From contig NZ_QJKI01000014.1 in the NCBI RefSeq assembly GCF_003201855.1, positions 1 through 64,000 of the forward strand: a stretch of 64,000 bases of DNA, given 5' to 3'. This document shows, in pieces, positions 26,495-35,284 of this stretch (its first letter is position 1; the number at the start of each line of letters is the position of its first letter). The stretch comes from Rivihabitans pingtungensis. Lineage in GTDB: Bacteria > Pseudomonadota > Gammaproteobacteria > Burkholderiales > Aquaspirillaceae. The position numbers were made by a program, and so were the translations under genes. The notes beneath the pieces are model-generated. The model was not told the DNA's origin and did no database searches. It worked only from the letters and a program-made list of their open reading frames with translations.

Positions 26495-27562
26495 TTAGTC
26501 GTCTGCACTATATCCAATATAGCCCTCGCAGTGTTCACAACCGTTTGTGTAAGTATGCTCAGTGTCACCAGTCATGGGTTCGTTACACCACTGACATGAA
26601 TCAACATAGCCAAAGTACGAAAGGCAGTTCGTGCAAAGATAGCCGCCTTGATATTCACAAACCGTGTGGTAACCCTGACATTCATCACAATTGGCTGGCG
26701 TGTTTGAATCAAGATGATTTTTTGTGCCACGTGTTCTGTTCTGGTCCAAAAAATCAAATAAATCACTCTGAGCGACAATTTGACATTCACATTTATCGCA
26801 CGAGAACCCATCGTAAGCCACTACATACTGCTCTGGATTTCCACACGCAGGGCAGTTTATCTGCACCTGTTTCTCACTGTAAAAGCAGACCATGCAATCA
26901 TAATGCATTAAGTGTGGGGCTTCTTGCTCAACCAAACAGGCATTGGTCTTACATTTTGGGCAGTTTTCAAACGTTTTCCCCCTTATCTTCAAGCCCTCAA
27001 TTTTTGGCTTCAAATTATTGTATTTAACTTGAGCGTATTGATTGCTCTCGATGAGGTTTCTCTCCATTCGGTGAAATTCAATTAAAAATGGCGCAAACTG
27101 TTCACGCCAAGTTTCGGTCACAAACCTATTCAGTTCAAACCATGCTTGTGCTTGTTCTAGTTTGATTGCGTCGAGCTGCTGCCCATCAATCCCTTTGTGA
27201 TAAAAATGCACTATGCGATTTCGGTGTTTACGGATTTTATCAAATGCTTCCTTCGCACTGCTTCTCAAAGGCTTATTTAATGTGGCACCTAATCGTGCAC
27301 AAGACTCCTCAAATGAAACAGAAAGAAAATCCCCTTCTTCATATTTTTTGCGACTCAGTTCTTTGCCAATAACTACGAGCGTCCAATGCTCGCAAACAAG
27401 TGGCGCTTTGAGGAATATCTCGACTGCTGTATAAAAATTGATAACCGAATATTTGGGGTCGCTATTAAGCTGCAATATTGCCTTTTCAAGAAAATCAATG
27501 CCATTGCGGACTAAATTCTCAAAATCGGGTAAAGGGGCTTTTGCTGTGGCTGGTTTTGACAT
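26495..27562 (-). CDS. HEPN-like domain fused to an array of zinc ribbons; unknown function
   Basis: A 355-residue protein in visibly A+T-richer DNA. Residues about 10-160 are helical and carry SVINFYTAVEIFLKAP and DKIRKHRNRIVHFYH, the latter holding an R-x4-H (R114, H119) like the catalytic motif of HEPN ribonucleases. From residue 200 on there are eight C-x2-C pairs (201/204, 223/226, 237/240, 255/258, 292/295, 310/313, 323/326, 342/345), enough for about four zinc ribbons. AAAGGA lies nine bases before the ATG. The flanks are a gene remnant and a decayed repeat element. HEPN proteins are common in toxin and defence systems; a role here is inference. It has no neighbouring partner gene. Confidence 0.65.
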   Translation of the reverse strand: MSKPATAKAPLPDFENLVRNGIDFLEKAILQLNSDPKYSVINFYTAVEIFLKAPLVCEHWTLVVIGKELSRKKYEEGDFLSVSFEESCARLGATLNKPLRSSAKEAFDKIRKHRNRIVHFYHKGIDGQQLDAIKLEQAQAWFELNRFVTETWREQFAPFLIEFHRMERNLIESNQYAQVKYNNLKPKIEGLKIRGKTFENCPKCKTNACLVEQEAPHLMHYDCMVCFYSEKQVQINCPACGNPEQYVVAYDGFSCDKCECQIVAQSDLFDFLDQNRTRGTKNHLDSNTPANCDECQGYHTVCEYQGGYLCTNCLSYFGYVDSCQWCNEPMTGDTEHTYTNGCEHCEGYIGYSADD

Positions 27563-27901
27563 TTTTTGGCTTTCCTTTATTTTTGTCGTAGCATAATAAA
27601 CAATCCAAAAGACTACTTGCTCTGAAGAAATGACTGCAAATATCTGCTTTTAGTGATGCTAATTTAAGGGCCGTCAACAAAACTTTCCTGGCGTTGTTGT
27701 ATAAGGCTTGTCGTACTGCTTGTGCTGCCTACAGTCACACACCCAGCCAAGATCACTGCACGGAGCTTTATCTAGAGGCATTTAACTGGTGCTTAGCGGG
27801 CAGCTTTCCCTTATTTTGTTAAGCTAATTTTTAGAGAGACAAGCGACCACAAATGCAATTTCAATAGAAAGGTGGTTTTCACGCCTAAATGTTAAGTCTT
27901 T
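27563..27901. other. Intergenic region with a decayed repeat copy
   Basis: Holds the promoter side of the HEPN/zinc-ribbon gene and a decayed repeat element at 27665-27770. No gene seen. Confidence 0.5.
27665..27770 (-). repeat. Inverted-repeat element copy, reverse orientation
   Basis: TAAGGGCCGTCAACAAAACT on the left, then CTGGCGTTGTTGTATAAGGC, CTTGTCGTACTGCTTGTGCT and CAGTCACACACCCAGCCAAG: the complement of the type copy in order. The far end is not recognisable. Confidence 0.6.
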
Positions 27902-30900
27902 TCACCCCACGCCCCCCACCTCCACCCGCGACACCCCCTGTCCTGCCTGCGGTTTCAGCCGGATTTGCGTGGCAATCCGTTCTTTCAGGCTTTCCACATG
28001 GCTGATGACGCCGATCATTTTGCCGCTGGCGTTCAGGGCGTCCAGGGCGTCGATGGCGATGTCCAGGGTGTCGCCGTCCAGCGTGCCAAAGCCTTCGTCG
28101 AGAAACAGCGAGTCGATCGAGGTTTTGTGGCTGACCAGATCGGAGAGCGCCAGGGCCAGGGCGAGGCTGACTAAAAAGCTTTCGCCGCCGGAGAGGGTGC
28201 GGGTGTCGCGGGTGGCGTCGGCTTGCCAGTGGTCGAGGATGTCCAGTTCCAGTTCGCCGCCGGTTTTTCTTTGCAGGCGGTAGCGGCCGTGCAGGCGGGC
28301 CAGGCGGCGGTTGGCCAGGTGGATGAGGTGGTCGAGGGTGAGGCCTTGGGCAAAGCGGCGGAATTTGTCGCCCCTGGCTGAGCCGATCAGGCTGTCCAGC
28401 CGGGCCCAGAGTTCGTGGTCGGCGCTGAGGGCGTCGATGTCGGCCAGCAGTTGGCGGTGCAGTTGCCGGCGTTGGGCGTCGTCGTCCAGTTGTTGTTGGC
28501 GGGCGCCGTGTTCGGCGGCCAGTTGCTGGCGCTGGGCGTCTTGGGCGGCGGCGTGTTCGGCCAGGTGTTCGCGGCTGGCGTCGCTGAGCGCCTGGCTGCG
28601 CAGCTGGGCCAGGCGTTCGTCGGCGGCGGCGCAAAGGGCGTGGGCGCGGTGGTGCTTGGCGTCCAGGTCTTGTTGGCGCTGGCGCAGTTCGGCGCGTTCG
28701 GCTTCGGGCAGGCGCGCGGCCAAAAAGCGGGCTTCGTCGGCAAATGGGCTGGCGGCCAGTTGCGCTTGCCAGTGGGCCTGGCTGTGCGCCAGCTGTTGGC
28801 GCTGTTGGTCGAGTTGGTGTTGCAGTTCGCGGCAGCGGCCGTCCAGTTGGGCGAGTTCGGCGCTGAGGGCGTCGATGTGGGCGCTGAGCGGGGTGAGCGG
28901 GTCGTCGTCGTGCAGGGCGGGCAGGCTGTCGTCGTCGGGGGCGGGCAGCGCCAGGATCAGCCAGCGCGCTTGCCAGTGCTGGGCTTGTTGTTCGGCGCGG
29001 TCGCGCTGTTCTTGCTGGCGGGCCAGTTGTTGCGCCAGTTGCTGGGCGTGGTCGTGTTGTTTTTGCCAGGCGCACCAGTCGTCCTGGCGGGCGTCCAGCC
29101 AGGCGCCGGCGTCGGCGTGCAGTTCCAGACTATGGCCGGCCTGGCTGATGGCGTCGCGCCATTGGCTGTCGCGTTCGGCGCGCTGGCTGGCGTGGCGGGC
29201 GCGTTGTTCGCGGCGGGCGCTGTGCGCGGCCTGGGTGTCGGCGCAGGCGCGTTCGCTGGCGTGCAGGGCCTGCTGGGCGACGTCGTGACTGTGGCGCGCG
29301 GCTTGGGCGGCGTCGTGGGCGGCGCGGCTGGCGTGTTCGGCGGCGTCCAGCGCGTCCAGTTGTGCGCGGCTGGCGGCCAGTTCGGCGTCGGCGGCGGCTT
29401 GGCCGGCGGCCAGGGCGGCAGGGTCGCGCCAATCGGGCGGCGCGCTGGGGCGCAGCGCCTGGGCGGCGGGCGCCCAGTGTTGTTCGCCGGCCTGTTGCGC
29501 GGCCTGTTGTTGTTGCAGGTCGGCGGCGCATTGCGCGGCCTGGCCTTCGCTGCGGCTGAGTTGGGCCAGCAGGGCGTGTTGTTGGCCTTGGTGCTCGCGC
29601 AGTTGCGCTTCGGCCTGGGCCAGCGCGGCCTGGCTGGCGTCCACGTCCAGCGCCTGATAGGCGGCGATGGCCGGGTGCTCCAGCGCGCCGCACAGCGGAC
29701 AGGCTTCGCCGGGGCGCAGGGCGGCGCGGTGGGCGTCCAGGCTGCGGATGCGTTGTTCTTGCGCCAGCAGCTGGCGTTTGTCGGCAACCCGGCTTTCCAG
29801 TTCGGCGTGGCGTTGCTGGCTGTGTTGGTGTTGTTCGCGCAGGCGCGCCAGTTCGGTGTGCTGTTGGCTGAGGCGGTGTTGTTGCGCGTCCAGTTCGGCG
29901 GCGCGCGCGCGCAGGGCGGCGGCGTCTTGCGTGAGTTGCCGCCAGGCGTGGGCCTGGTGTTGTGCGCGGTCGTGGCGCGGGCGCGGCGCGGGTTCGGCGT
30001 GCAGCAGGGCGTCGTGGGCGGCCTGGCAGGCGCGGGCGTGGGCGTCGGCGGCGCGCCAGGCGGCGCTGTGTTGCTCGGCGTGCTGGTGGGCGGCGGTGTG
30101 TTGTGTTTGCCGGGTGTTCAGCTCGGCGGCCAGGCGGGCCAGTTCGGCGTCGTCCTCGGCCAGTTGCGCGTCCAGCCTTTGCAGCTCGGCCCAGCCGGCG
30201 CGCCAGTGCGGCAGGTGTTGGCCCAGTTCGGCGCGTTGCCGGTGGCTGGCCAGCCAGGCGTTGGCGTCGGCCAGTTGCGCGTCCAGCTCGGCCTGGCGGG
30301 CGGCGGCGCGTTCGGTCAGCGCGCGGGCGTAGTGGGCGGCTTGCCAGTGGCTGCGGGCGTGGTGAGTGGCCAGATTGCGCCGTTCGGCCTCCAGCTGGCT
30401 CAGCGCGGCGGCGGCGGCGTCGTGGCGGGCGATGGCCTGGCGCCAGTCGTGATGGGCGGGGGCGATGGCGGCGGCGGGTTCGCTGGCGGCCAGCCGCGCC
30501 AGGTCGGGGGCGGCGTGTTCGCGCTCGGCCTGGCAGCGCGCCAGCGCAGCGTGCTGGCTGTGTTGTTCGGTTTCGGCGGCGTCTAGCGCGCGCCGCCAGT
30601 TCAGGCAGGCTTGGGTGTGCGCCAGTTGTTCGGTCAGCGCGTCCAGCGCCTGGCGGCGGGCGGCGCAGTCGGCCAGCAGCTCGGCGCGCGCCTCGGCGCT
30701 TAACAGCTGCACGCCGTCGGCGCGCGCGTGTTGTTCGGCCAGCGCCTGCCGGGCGACGCGGGCGTGTTCAAACACCCGTTGTGAGATCAGGCCATACACT
30801 TCGCTGCCGGTGAGCTGCTCCAGCAGTTCGGCGCGCTCGTTGGCGCTGGCGTGTAAAAAGGCGGCAAAACCGCCCTGCGCCAGCAGAATGGACTTGGTGA

Positions 30901-31336
30901 AGCGGGCAAAGTCCAGGCCGGTCAGCGCCTCGACCTGGCGCAGTTTGTCATTAACCTGGCTGGCGAGGATTTCGCCATCGGCGCGGGCCAGCTCCACTTT
31001 GGGCGCTTGCAGCGCGCCGCTGGCTTTGTCGCGGGCGCGGCGCTGGCTCCAGAACGCCCGATAGCCGACGCCGCGCACTTCAAACTCCACTTCGGCCAGA
31101 CAGTCGGCGGTGTGGCGGGTCATCAGCTCGTTGCCGCCGGCCGACACCGCCTCCAGCCGGGGGGTGCGGTGGTAGAGCGCCAGGCAGATGGCGTCCAGCA
31201 GGGTGGATTTGCCGGCGCCGGTGGGGCCGGTGATGGCAAACAGGCCATTGCCGGCAAACGGCGGCAGCCGAAAATCAATGCAAAATTCGCCCTTGAGCGA
31301 GTTCAGGTTTTTCAGGCGCAGCGAGAGGATTTTCAT
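27902..31336 (-). CDS. sbcC: Exonuclease subunit SbcC (Rad50-like ATPase)
   Basis: A 1144-residue SMC-like ATPase. The N-terminus has Walker A GPTGAGKSTLLDAI; a long Ala/Gln-rich coiled coil fills the middle, with the zinc-hook CPLC at about residue 547; the C-terminal lobe has the LSGGESFLVSLALALALSDL signature and Walker B (DSLFLDEGFGTLDGDTLDIA). With SbcD it forms the nuclease that opens DNA hairpins and trims protein-blocked ends. sbcD ends inside its start (TGATG). The extreme base bias of the coiled-coil region produces long open frames on the other strand, which are not genes. Confidence 0.93.
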   Translation of the reverse strand: MKILSLRLKNLNSLKGEFCIDFRLPPFAGNGLFAITGPTGAGKSTLLDAICLALYHRTPRLEAVSAGGNELMTRHTADCLAEVEFEVRGVGYRAFWSQRRARDKASGALQAPKVELARADGEILASQVNDKLRQVEALTGLDFARFTKSILLAQGGFAAFLHASANERAELLEQLTGSEVYGLISQRVFEHARVARQALAEQHARADGVQLLSAEARAELLADCAARRQALDALTEQLAHTQACLNWRRALDAAETEQHSQHAALARCQAEREHAAPDLARLAASEPAAAIAPAHHDWRQAIARHDAAAAALSQLEAERRNLATHHARSHWQAAHYARALTERAAARQAELDAQLADANAWLASHRQRAELGQHLPHWRAGWAELQRLDAQLAEDDAELARLAAELNTRQTQHTAAHQHAEQHSAAWRAADAHARACQAAHDALLHAEPAPRPRHDRAQHQAHAWRQLTQDAAALRARAAELDAQQHRLSQQHTELARLREQHQHSQQRHAELESRVADKRQLLAQEQRIRSLDAHRAALRPGEACPLCGALEHPAIAAYQALDVDASQAALAQAEAQLREHQGQQHALLAQLSRSEGQAAQCAADLQQQQAAQQAGEQHWAPAAQALRPSAPPDWRDPAALAAGQAAADAELAASRAQLDALDAAEHASRAAHDAAQAARHSHDVAQQALHASERACADTQAAHSARREQRARHASQRAERDSQWRDAISQAGHSLELHADAGAWLDARQDDWCAWQKQHDHAQQLAQQLARQQEQRDRAEQQAQHWQARWLILALPAPDDDSLPALHDDDPLTPLSAHIDALSAELAQLDGRCRELQHQLDQQRQQLAHSQAHWQAQLAASPFADEARFLAARLPEAERAELRQRQQDLDAKHHRAHALCAAADERLAQLRSQALSDASREHLAEHAAAQDAQRQQLAAEHGARQQQLDDDAQRRQLHRQLLADIDALSADHELWARLDSLIGSARGDKFRRFAQGLTLDHLIHLANRRLARLHGRYRLQRKTGGELELDILDHWQADATRDTRTLSGGESFLVSLALALALSDLVSHKTSIDSLFLDEGFGTLDGDTLDIAIDALDALNASGKMIGVISHVESLKERIATQIRLKPQAGQGVSRVEVGGVG

Positions 31337-32553
31337 CAGGCGGTCTCGGCAAGTTCAGCCAGCACTTGGCGGTAGCGGCTGAGCAAGCCGTCGTGTTGTT
31401 CCGGGGTGAGGGTTTCTTGCGCCAGCCGGCGCTCGAACACCTCCAGCGGGCTGAGGGCGTCCAGGGTGTCGCCGGGGTCGGCGCTCAGGCTGGCCACGGC
31501 GTCGCCGCGTTCGCGGCGCACGCGCAAAATCTCCACCGGCAGGCCGTCAGCCAGCGCCGCCACCCGCGCGGCCAGGTCGCTGAGGTAATCATCGCCGCGC
31601 ACGCGCACTTCCAGCCACACCGGCCGCTCGGCGCTGCCCTGCGCCGCCACGGCGGCCAATTGCGCCGGCAGGCTGACCAGGTCGCCGCTGAGCGAAGCCA
31701 GCGCTTGCGCGCAAGGCACGGGCAGCGCGCTGACTTCACTGAGCTGACCCTCGGCAAAGTCCAGCAGCCACATTTGTTTGCCGGTGTCGGCTTCGTCAAA
31801 ACTCAGCGCCAGCGGCGAGCCGCTGTAGCGGATGTGATTCAGCCCGCCCACGCACTGCGGGCGGTGAATATGCCCCAGCGCCAGATAATCCACCGGCGGA
31901 AACGCCTGGGTGGGAAAAGCCTCCAGCGCGCCCACATAAATCTCGCGCACCGATTCGCTGGCGCTGGCCCCCACCGTGGTCAGGTGGCCGGTGGCGATAA
32001 TCGGCAGCGCCAGGCCCAGCGCGGCGCGGCGGCCCAGCGCGCGTTGATACAGGGCGTGATAGTGCTGGGTGATGGCGGCTTGCAGCGCGCCTTGCTTGTC
32101 GTCGGCGTCTTGCCCGGCCTGGCTGCGCAGCACATCGCGCGGGCGGATAAACGGCGCGGCGCACACCAGCGCGCCGGGCTGGCCGTCGCGGCGCGGCAGC
32201 AGCACCACTTGCTCATCCAGCGGCAAATCGGCGGACGGAATCACCGTGGCGCGCAGCGCGCCCAGCAGCGGGCGGATTTCGCCCAGCGTGGCGGCGGAAT
32301 CATGGTTGCCGCCCACCACCAGCAAGCTGGCCCCGGCGGCGGCCACCCCGGCCAGCAGCTGGTGATACAGCTCGCGCGCATAGCTGGGCGGCGCGCCAGT
32401 GTCGAACACATCGCCGGCCAGCAACACCGCGTCGATGTTCAGCGCGGAAACCTGTTCCAACAGCCAGGCAATCAGCGCCCGGTGCTCGGCCTGGCGGGTT
32501 TTGCCGATAAAGTGCTGGCCCAGATGCCAGTCGGAGGTGTGCAGGATGCGCAT
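31336..32553 (-). CDS. sbcD: Exonuclease subunit SbcD (Mre11-like nuclease)
   Basis: A 405-residue calcineurin-like phosphoesterase. MRILHTSDWHLGQHF carries the first metal ligands (D, H), ALLIAWL...LLAGDVFDTG the second, LLVVGGNHDSAATL the GNHD motif and LALGHIHRPQ the GHxH motif. It supplies the nuclease of the SbcCD complex. Start taken at ATG 32551-32553, where the fold begins; nine upstream codons are dispensable. It overlaps sbcC by one base, so both are made together. Confidence 0.93.
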   Translation of the reverse strand: MRILHTSDWHLGQHFIGKTRQAEHRALIAWLLEQVSALNIDAVLLAGDVFDTGAPPSYARELYHQLLAGVAAAGASLLVVGGNHDSAATLGEIRPLLGALRATVIPSADLPLDEQVVLLPRRDGQPGALVCAAPFIRPRDVLRSQAGQDADDKQGALQAAITQHYHALYQRALGRRAALGLALPIIATGHLTTVGASASESVREIYVGALEAFPTQAFPPVDYLALGHIHRPQCVGGLNHIRYSGSPLALSFDEADTGKQMWLLDFAEGQLSEVSALPVPCAQALASLSGDLVSLPAQLAAVAAQGSAERPVWLEVRVRGDDYLSDLAARVAALADGLPVEILRVRRERGDAVASLSADPGDTLDALSPLEVFERRLAQETLTPEQHDGLLSRYRQVLAELAETA

Positions 32554-32646
32554 GGGCGAAGAATGTCCGGGTGTTGGCATGACAGGATTCTAGACGGCTG
32601 CCGCCGGCAGGCAAAGCCCGAGATGGGCTGTTTCAGCCTGCGCGGC

Positions 32647-32694
32647 TTAAAGCGGCTCACAAAACCCAGCGCAGCGATCCTGGCGTCACGCTTT
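32647..32694 (+). repeat. Half copy of the inverted-repeat element
   Basis: TTAAAGCGGCTCACAAAACC and CAGCGCAGCGATCCTGGCG match the left half of the family; the rest is absent. Confidence 0.55.
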
Positions 32695-32763
32695 TGCCAA
32701 TCCCCACAACCGGCTGGCCCGCGCTACCATGTCGCCTTGTTCATCCACGGCACTGACTGACCC

Positions 32764-33873
32764 ATGCCTGTTCCGCTCCCGCTATTGCTCCCCGACCGGC
32801 CCGCCGCCAGCCCGGCGCTGGCGGCGCCGCAGTTGATTGCCGCGCAAAGCGACGCCGAGGCGGTGATCACCTGGCTGCGCGAATACGAAGATTCACCGCA
32901 CACCTTCGCCAATTACCGCAAAGAAGCCGAGCGGCTATTGCTGTGGTGCGGCGAGCGTGGGCAAACGCTGGCGGGGCTGGGGCGCGAAGATATTCTGGAT
33001 TACCAGCGCTTTTTGGCCAGCCCACAGCCGGCCGAACGCTGGATTGGCCCGGCGCGCGCGCGCCAGCACCCGGACTGGAAGCCGTTTACCGGCCCGCTGG
33101 CGCCGTCCAGCATCCGCCAGGCGCTGACCATTCTGGGCGCGCTGTTTCAGTATCTGCTGGACGCCGGCTATCTGCGCGGCAACCCGCTGGCCCTGGCGCG
33201 CCGGCAAAAACGCAGCCTGGCGCAGCCGCCCGGCGTCGAGCGCTATCTGGATGCCGAGTTATGGCAGGTGGTGCAAGACACGCTGGAGGCACTGCCGCGC
33301 AGCGGCGCGCGCGACCTGCATCATTACGAGCGGGCGCGCTGGCTGTTTCATCTGCTTTATCTGACCGGCGCGCGGCGCACGGAAGTGGCGCGCGCGGTGA
33401 TGGGCGATATTGTGCAGCGCCGGGGGCTGTGGTGGTGGCGGGTGCTGGGCAAGGGCAACAAGATTGGCGATATCCCGGTGGGCGACAGCCTGCTGGCGGC
33501 GCTGCAACGCTACCGCAGCCACTGCGGCCTGCCGCCGCTGCCGCTGCCCGGCGAGGTCACGCCGCTGGTGGGGCGGGTGAATCAACCGGGCAAGCTGGAC
33601 ACGCTGAGCGACAAGGCGATTTATCTGATCGTCAAGCAGGTGTTCCGCCTGGCCGCCGAGCGCGAGCCGGCCCAGGCCGAGCGCCTGGCCGCCGCCTCTA
33701 CCCACTGGCTGCGCCACACTGCCGCCTCGCACCAGCTGGAAGCCGGCGTGCCACTGCTGGTGGTCAGCCAGAACCTGCGCCACGCCAGCATCCAGACCAC
33801 GCGCAAATACCTGCACACCGAAGACGACGCCCGCCATCAGGCCAGCCAGGCGCATGGGCTGGGCGAAATTTAG
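32764..33873 (+). CDS. Tyrosine-type site-specific recombinase
   Basis: A 369-residue tyrosine recombinase. The N-terminal SAM-like DNA-binding domain spans about 35-150 (AVITWLREYEDSPHTFANYRKEAERLLLW). The catalytic set is visible: Arg in TGARRTEVARA, Lys in LGKGNKIGDIPV, H-x2-R in THWLRHTAAS, His in LRHASIQTT and Tyr in RKYLHT. It is longer than XerC/XerD and not next to dif, phage or transposon genes. The role is unknown; it may be a domesticated integrase or belong to a decayed element. Transcribed divergently from sbcDC. Confidence 0.85.
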   Translation: MPVPLPLLLPDRPAASPALAAPQLIAAQSDAEAVITWLREYEDSPHTFANYRKEAERLLLWCGERGQTLAGLGREDILDYQRFLASPQPAERWIGPARARQHPDWKPFTGPLAPSSIRQALTILGALFQYLLDAGYLRGNPLALARRQKRSLAQPPGVERYLDAELWQVVQDTLEALPRSGARDLHHYERARWLFHLLYLTGARRTEVARAVMGDIVQRRGLWWWRVLGKGNKIGDIPVGDSLLAALQRYRSHCGLPPLPLPGEVTPLVGRVNQPGKLDTLSDKAIYLIVKQVFRLAAEREPAQAERLAAASTHWLRHTAASHQLEAGVPLLVVSQNLRHASIQTTRKYLHTEDDARHQASQAHGLGEI

Positions 33874-33974
33874 CGATAGCGTGGCCAATGGCGCGCACGG
33901 GTGACGGCGCTTGCAAAGTCAGATTGGCGCAGCCCGCGAGGCCCAGAAGCGCCACATATGCCGCGAACACATGC

Positions 33975-34646
33975 TCAGGACGGTTTTTTCTGCAAGGCCA
34001 GCACGATGCGCAGTTGATCCTGCTCGGTGGCCACCCGCTTGACGCCAACGTAGTCAAACGGCTTGTAGCCCATGATCTGGGTATTCAGATAGGGGATCAG
34101 CGAGGGCACTTGGTCCATGCGCACCGACAGCACGTCGCCGTCAACGGTCAGATAGGGGTGTTTTTCGGTGAGTTGCTTGACGCTATTGCGGCCGGTGGCG
34201 GTTTCGAAAGCGCCGATGGCAATCGAGCCGAGCAGTTGGCCCAGCAGGGTATCGTTCAGCGGTTCGCTGCGCTGCTGAAAGCGCAGGCGGATGGTGCGCT
34301 GCGCCCAGTCTACCGGCAGGAAGGTAAAGTCCACCGTGTGGCGGGCGTCTACCGGGCCTTTGGTGGTCACCAGCTCGATGGTGCCTTTTTCTGGGGTCAG
34401 CCGCAGGTCGCGCACTTCCACGCCTTCTTTGTTGAAGCGTTCGCGCAGTTTATCCAGCAGATAGGCGCGCGACAGGGTGACGCCATCGCCACGCAAGCCA
34501 GGCATGCGCGACAGATGGTCTTTCAGCACCAGATAAAAATCAATAAAGCGGTCTTTTTCAATGGTGACCGTGCCGCCTTCGGCTTGCGCCGGGGCAGTCA
34601 GGGTCAGCGCCAGGGCGGCGGTGGCCAGTACACGCAGATAAGACAT
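33975..34646 (-). CDS. Uncharacterised periplasmic protein
   Basis: A 223-residue protein with a signal peptide (MSYLRVLATAALALTLTAPAQA) and no domain I can name. It continues with TVTIEKDRFIDFYLVLKDHL and later LTVDGDVLSVRMDQVPSLIPYLN; mixed beta strands and no membrane anchor. GGGAG lies five bases before ATG 34644-34646. It is 17 bases after the NlpC/P60 lipoprotein gene and probably co-transcribed with it and uup, hinting at an envelope function. Confidence 0.65.
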   Translation of the reverse strand: MSYLRVLATAALALTLTAPAQAEGGTVTIEKDRFIDFYLVLKDHLSRMPGLRGDGVTLSRAYLLDKLRERFNKEGVEVRDLRLTPEKGTIELVTTKGPVDARHTVDFTFLPVDWAQRTIRLRFQQRSEPLNDTLLGQLLGSIAIGAFETATGRNSVKQLTEKHPYLTVDGDVLSVRMDQVPSLIPYLNTQIMGYKPFDYVGVKRVATEQDQLRIVLALQKKPS

Positions 34647-34663
34647 ACAAACTCCCGAAATCA

Positions 34664-35284
34664 TCAATCAAACACCGTGCGGGCGCCTTCCAGGCGGTCG
34701 GCAAAATAGCCCGAGGCCAGGGTGTCCACGCGAATGACGCTGTTGGTGCGCGGGGCGTGAATGAATTTGCCGTCGCCGATATAAATGCCCATATGCGAAT
34801 ACGGCCGGTTCATGGTGTTGAAAAACACCATGTCCCCGGCGCGCATCTTGCCGGTGTCGATGGGCTTGGTGGCTTCGGCGATTTGCTTGGCGTTATGCGG
34901 CAGTTGCACATTGACGGCATTCTTGTAGATAAACGCCGCCATGCCGCTGCAATCCAGCCCGGCTTCCGGGTTGCTGCCGCCAAATTTATAGCCCACGTCC
35001 AGCAGGCCCAGTGCATACATCACCACTTCGCGGGCATCGCCCGAGGCCTGGATATTGGCCAGGCTGCGGTTGGCATTGGGCTTGGCGCTGGCGGTGCGCG
35101 CGGGTGGTTTGGGTTTGCTGGCGGTTTGCGTCTTGCGCGGCGGGCTGCTGCTGGAGCAGGCCGCCAGCGCCACGGCCAGCAGCGCGGCCAACGCCAGGCT
35201 TAGCTGGCGCGGCTTTCCAGTTCGTCCCAGCGCGCCAGTTTGTCCAGCAGCAGGGTGTCGATCTCGTTCACGCGGAGTTGCCAT
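34664..35284 (-). CDS. NlpC/P60-family lipoprotein, probable peptidoglycan endopeptidase
   Basis: A C40-family peptidase of about 120 residues follows a lipoprotein signal (LALAALLAVALAAC with the lipid Cys) and a Pro/Lys-rich linker. Catalytic Cys lies in AGLDCSGMAAFIYK, His in YSHMGIYIGDGKFIHAPR. Such enzymes cut peptide stems in the cell wall, here from a lipid anchor. The only ATG (35282-35284) overlaps the end of uup by 85 bases and gives an unusually long n-region; a CTG start nearer the hydrophobic core is possible. Same transcript as uup and the downstream periplasmic protein is likely. Confidence 0.8.
   Translation of the reverse strand: MATPRERDRHPAAGQTGALGRTGKPRQLSLALAALLAVALAACSSSSPPRKTQTASKPKPPARTASAKPNANRSLANIQASGDAREVVMYALGLLDVGYKFGGSNPEAGLDCSGMAAFIYKNAVNVQLPHNAKQIAEATKPIDTGKMRAGDMVFFNTMNRPYSHMGIYIGDGKFIHAPRTNSVIRVDTLASGYFADRLEGARTVFD

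Noticed and set aside
28415..30586. A 723-codon plus-strand open frame and several others opposite sbcC
   Set aside because: Shadows of the extremely biased Ala/Gln-rich coiled-coil coding of sbcC; low-complexity G/V/A-rich translation with no family, and no ribosome site.
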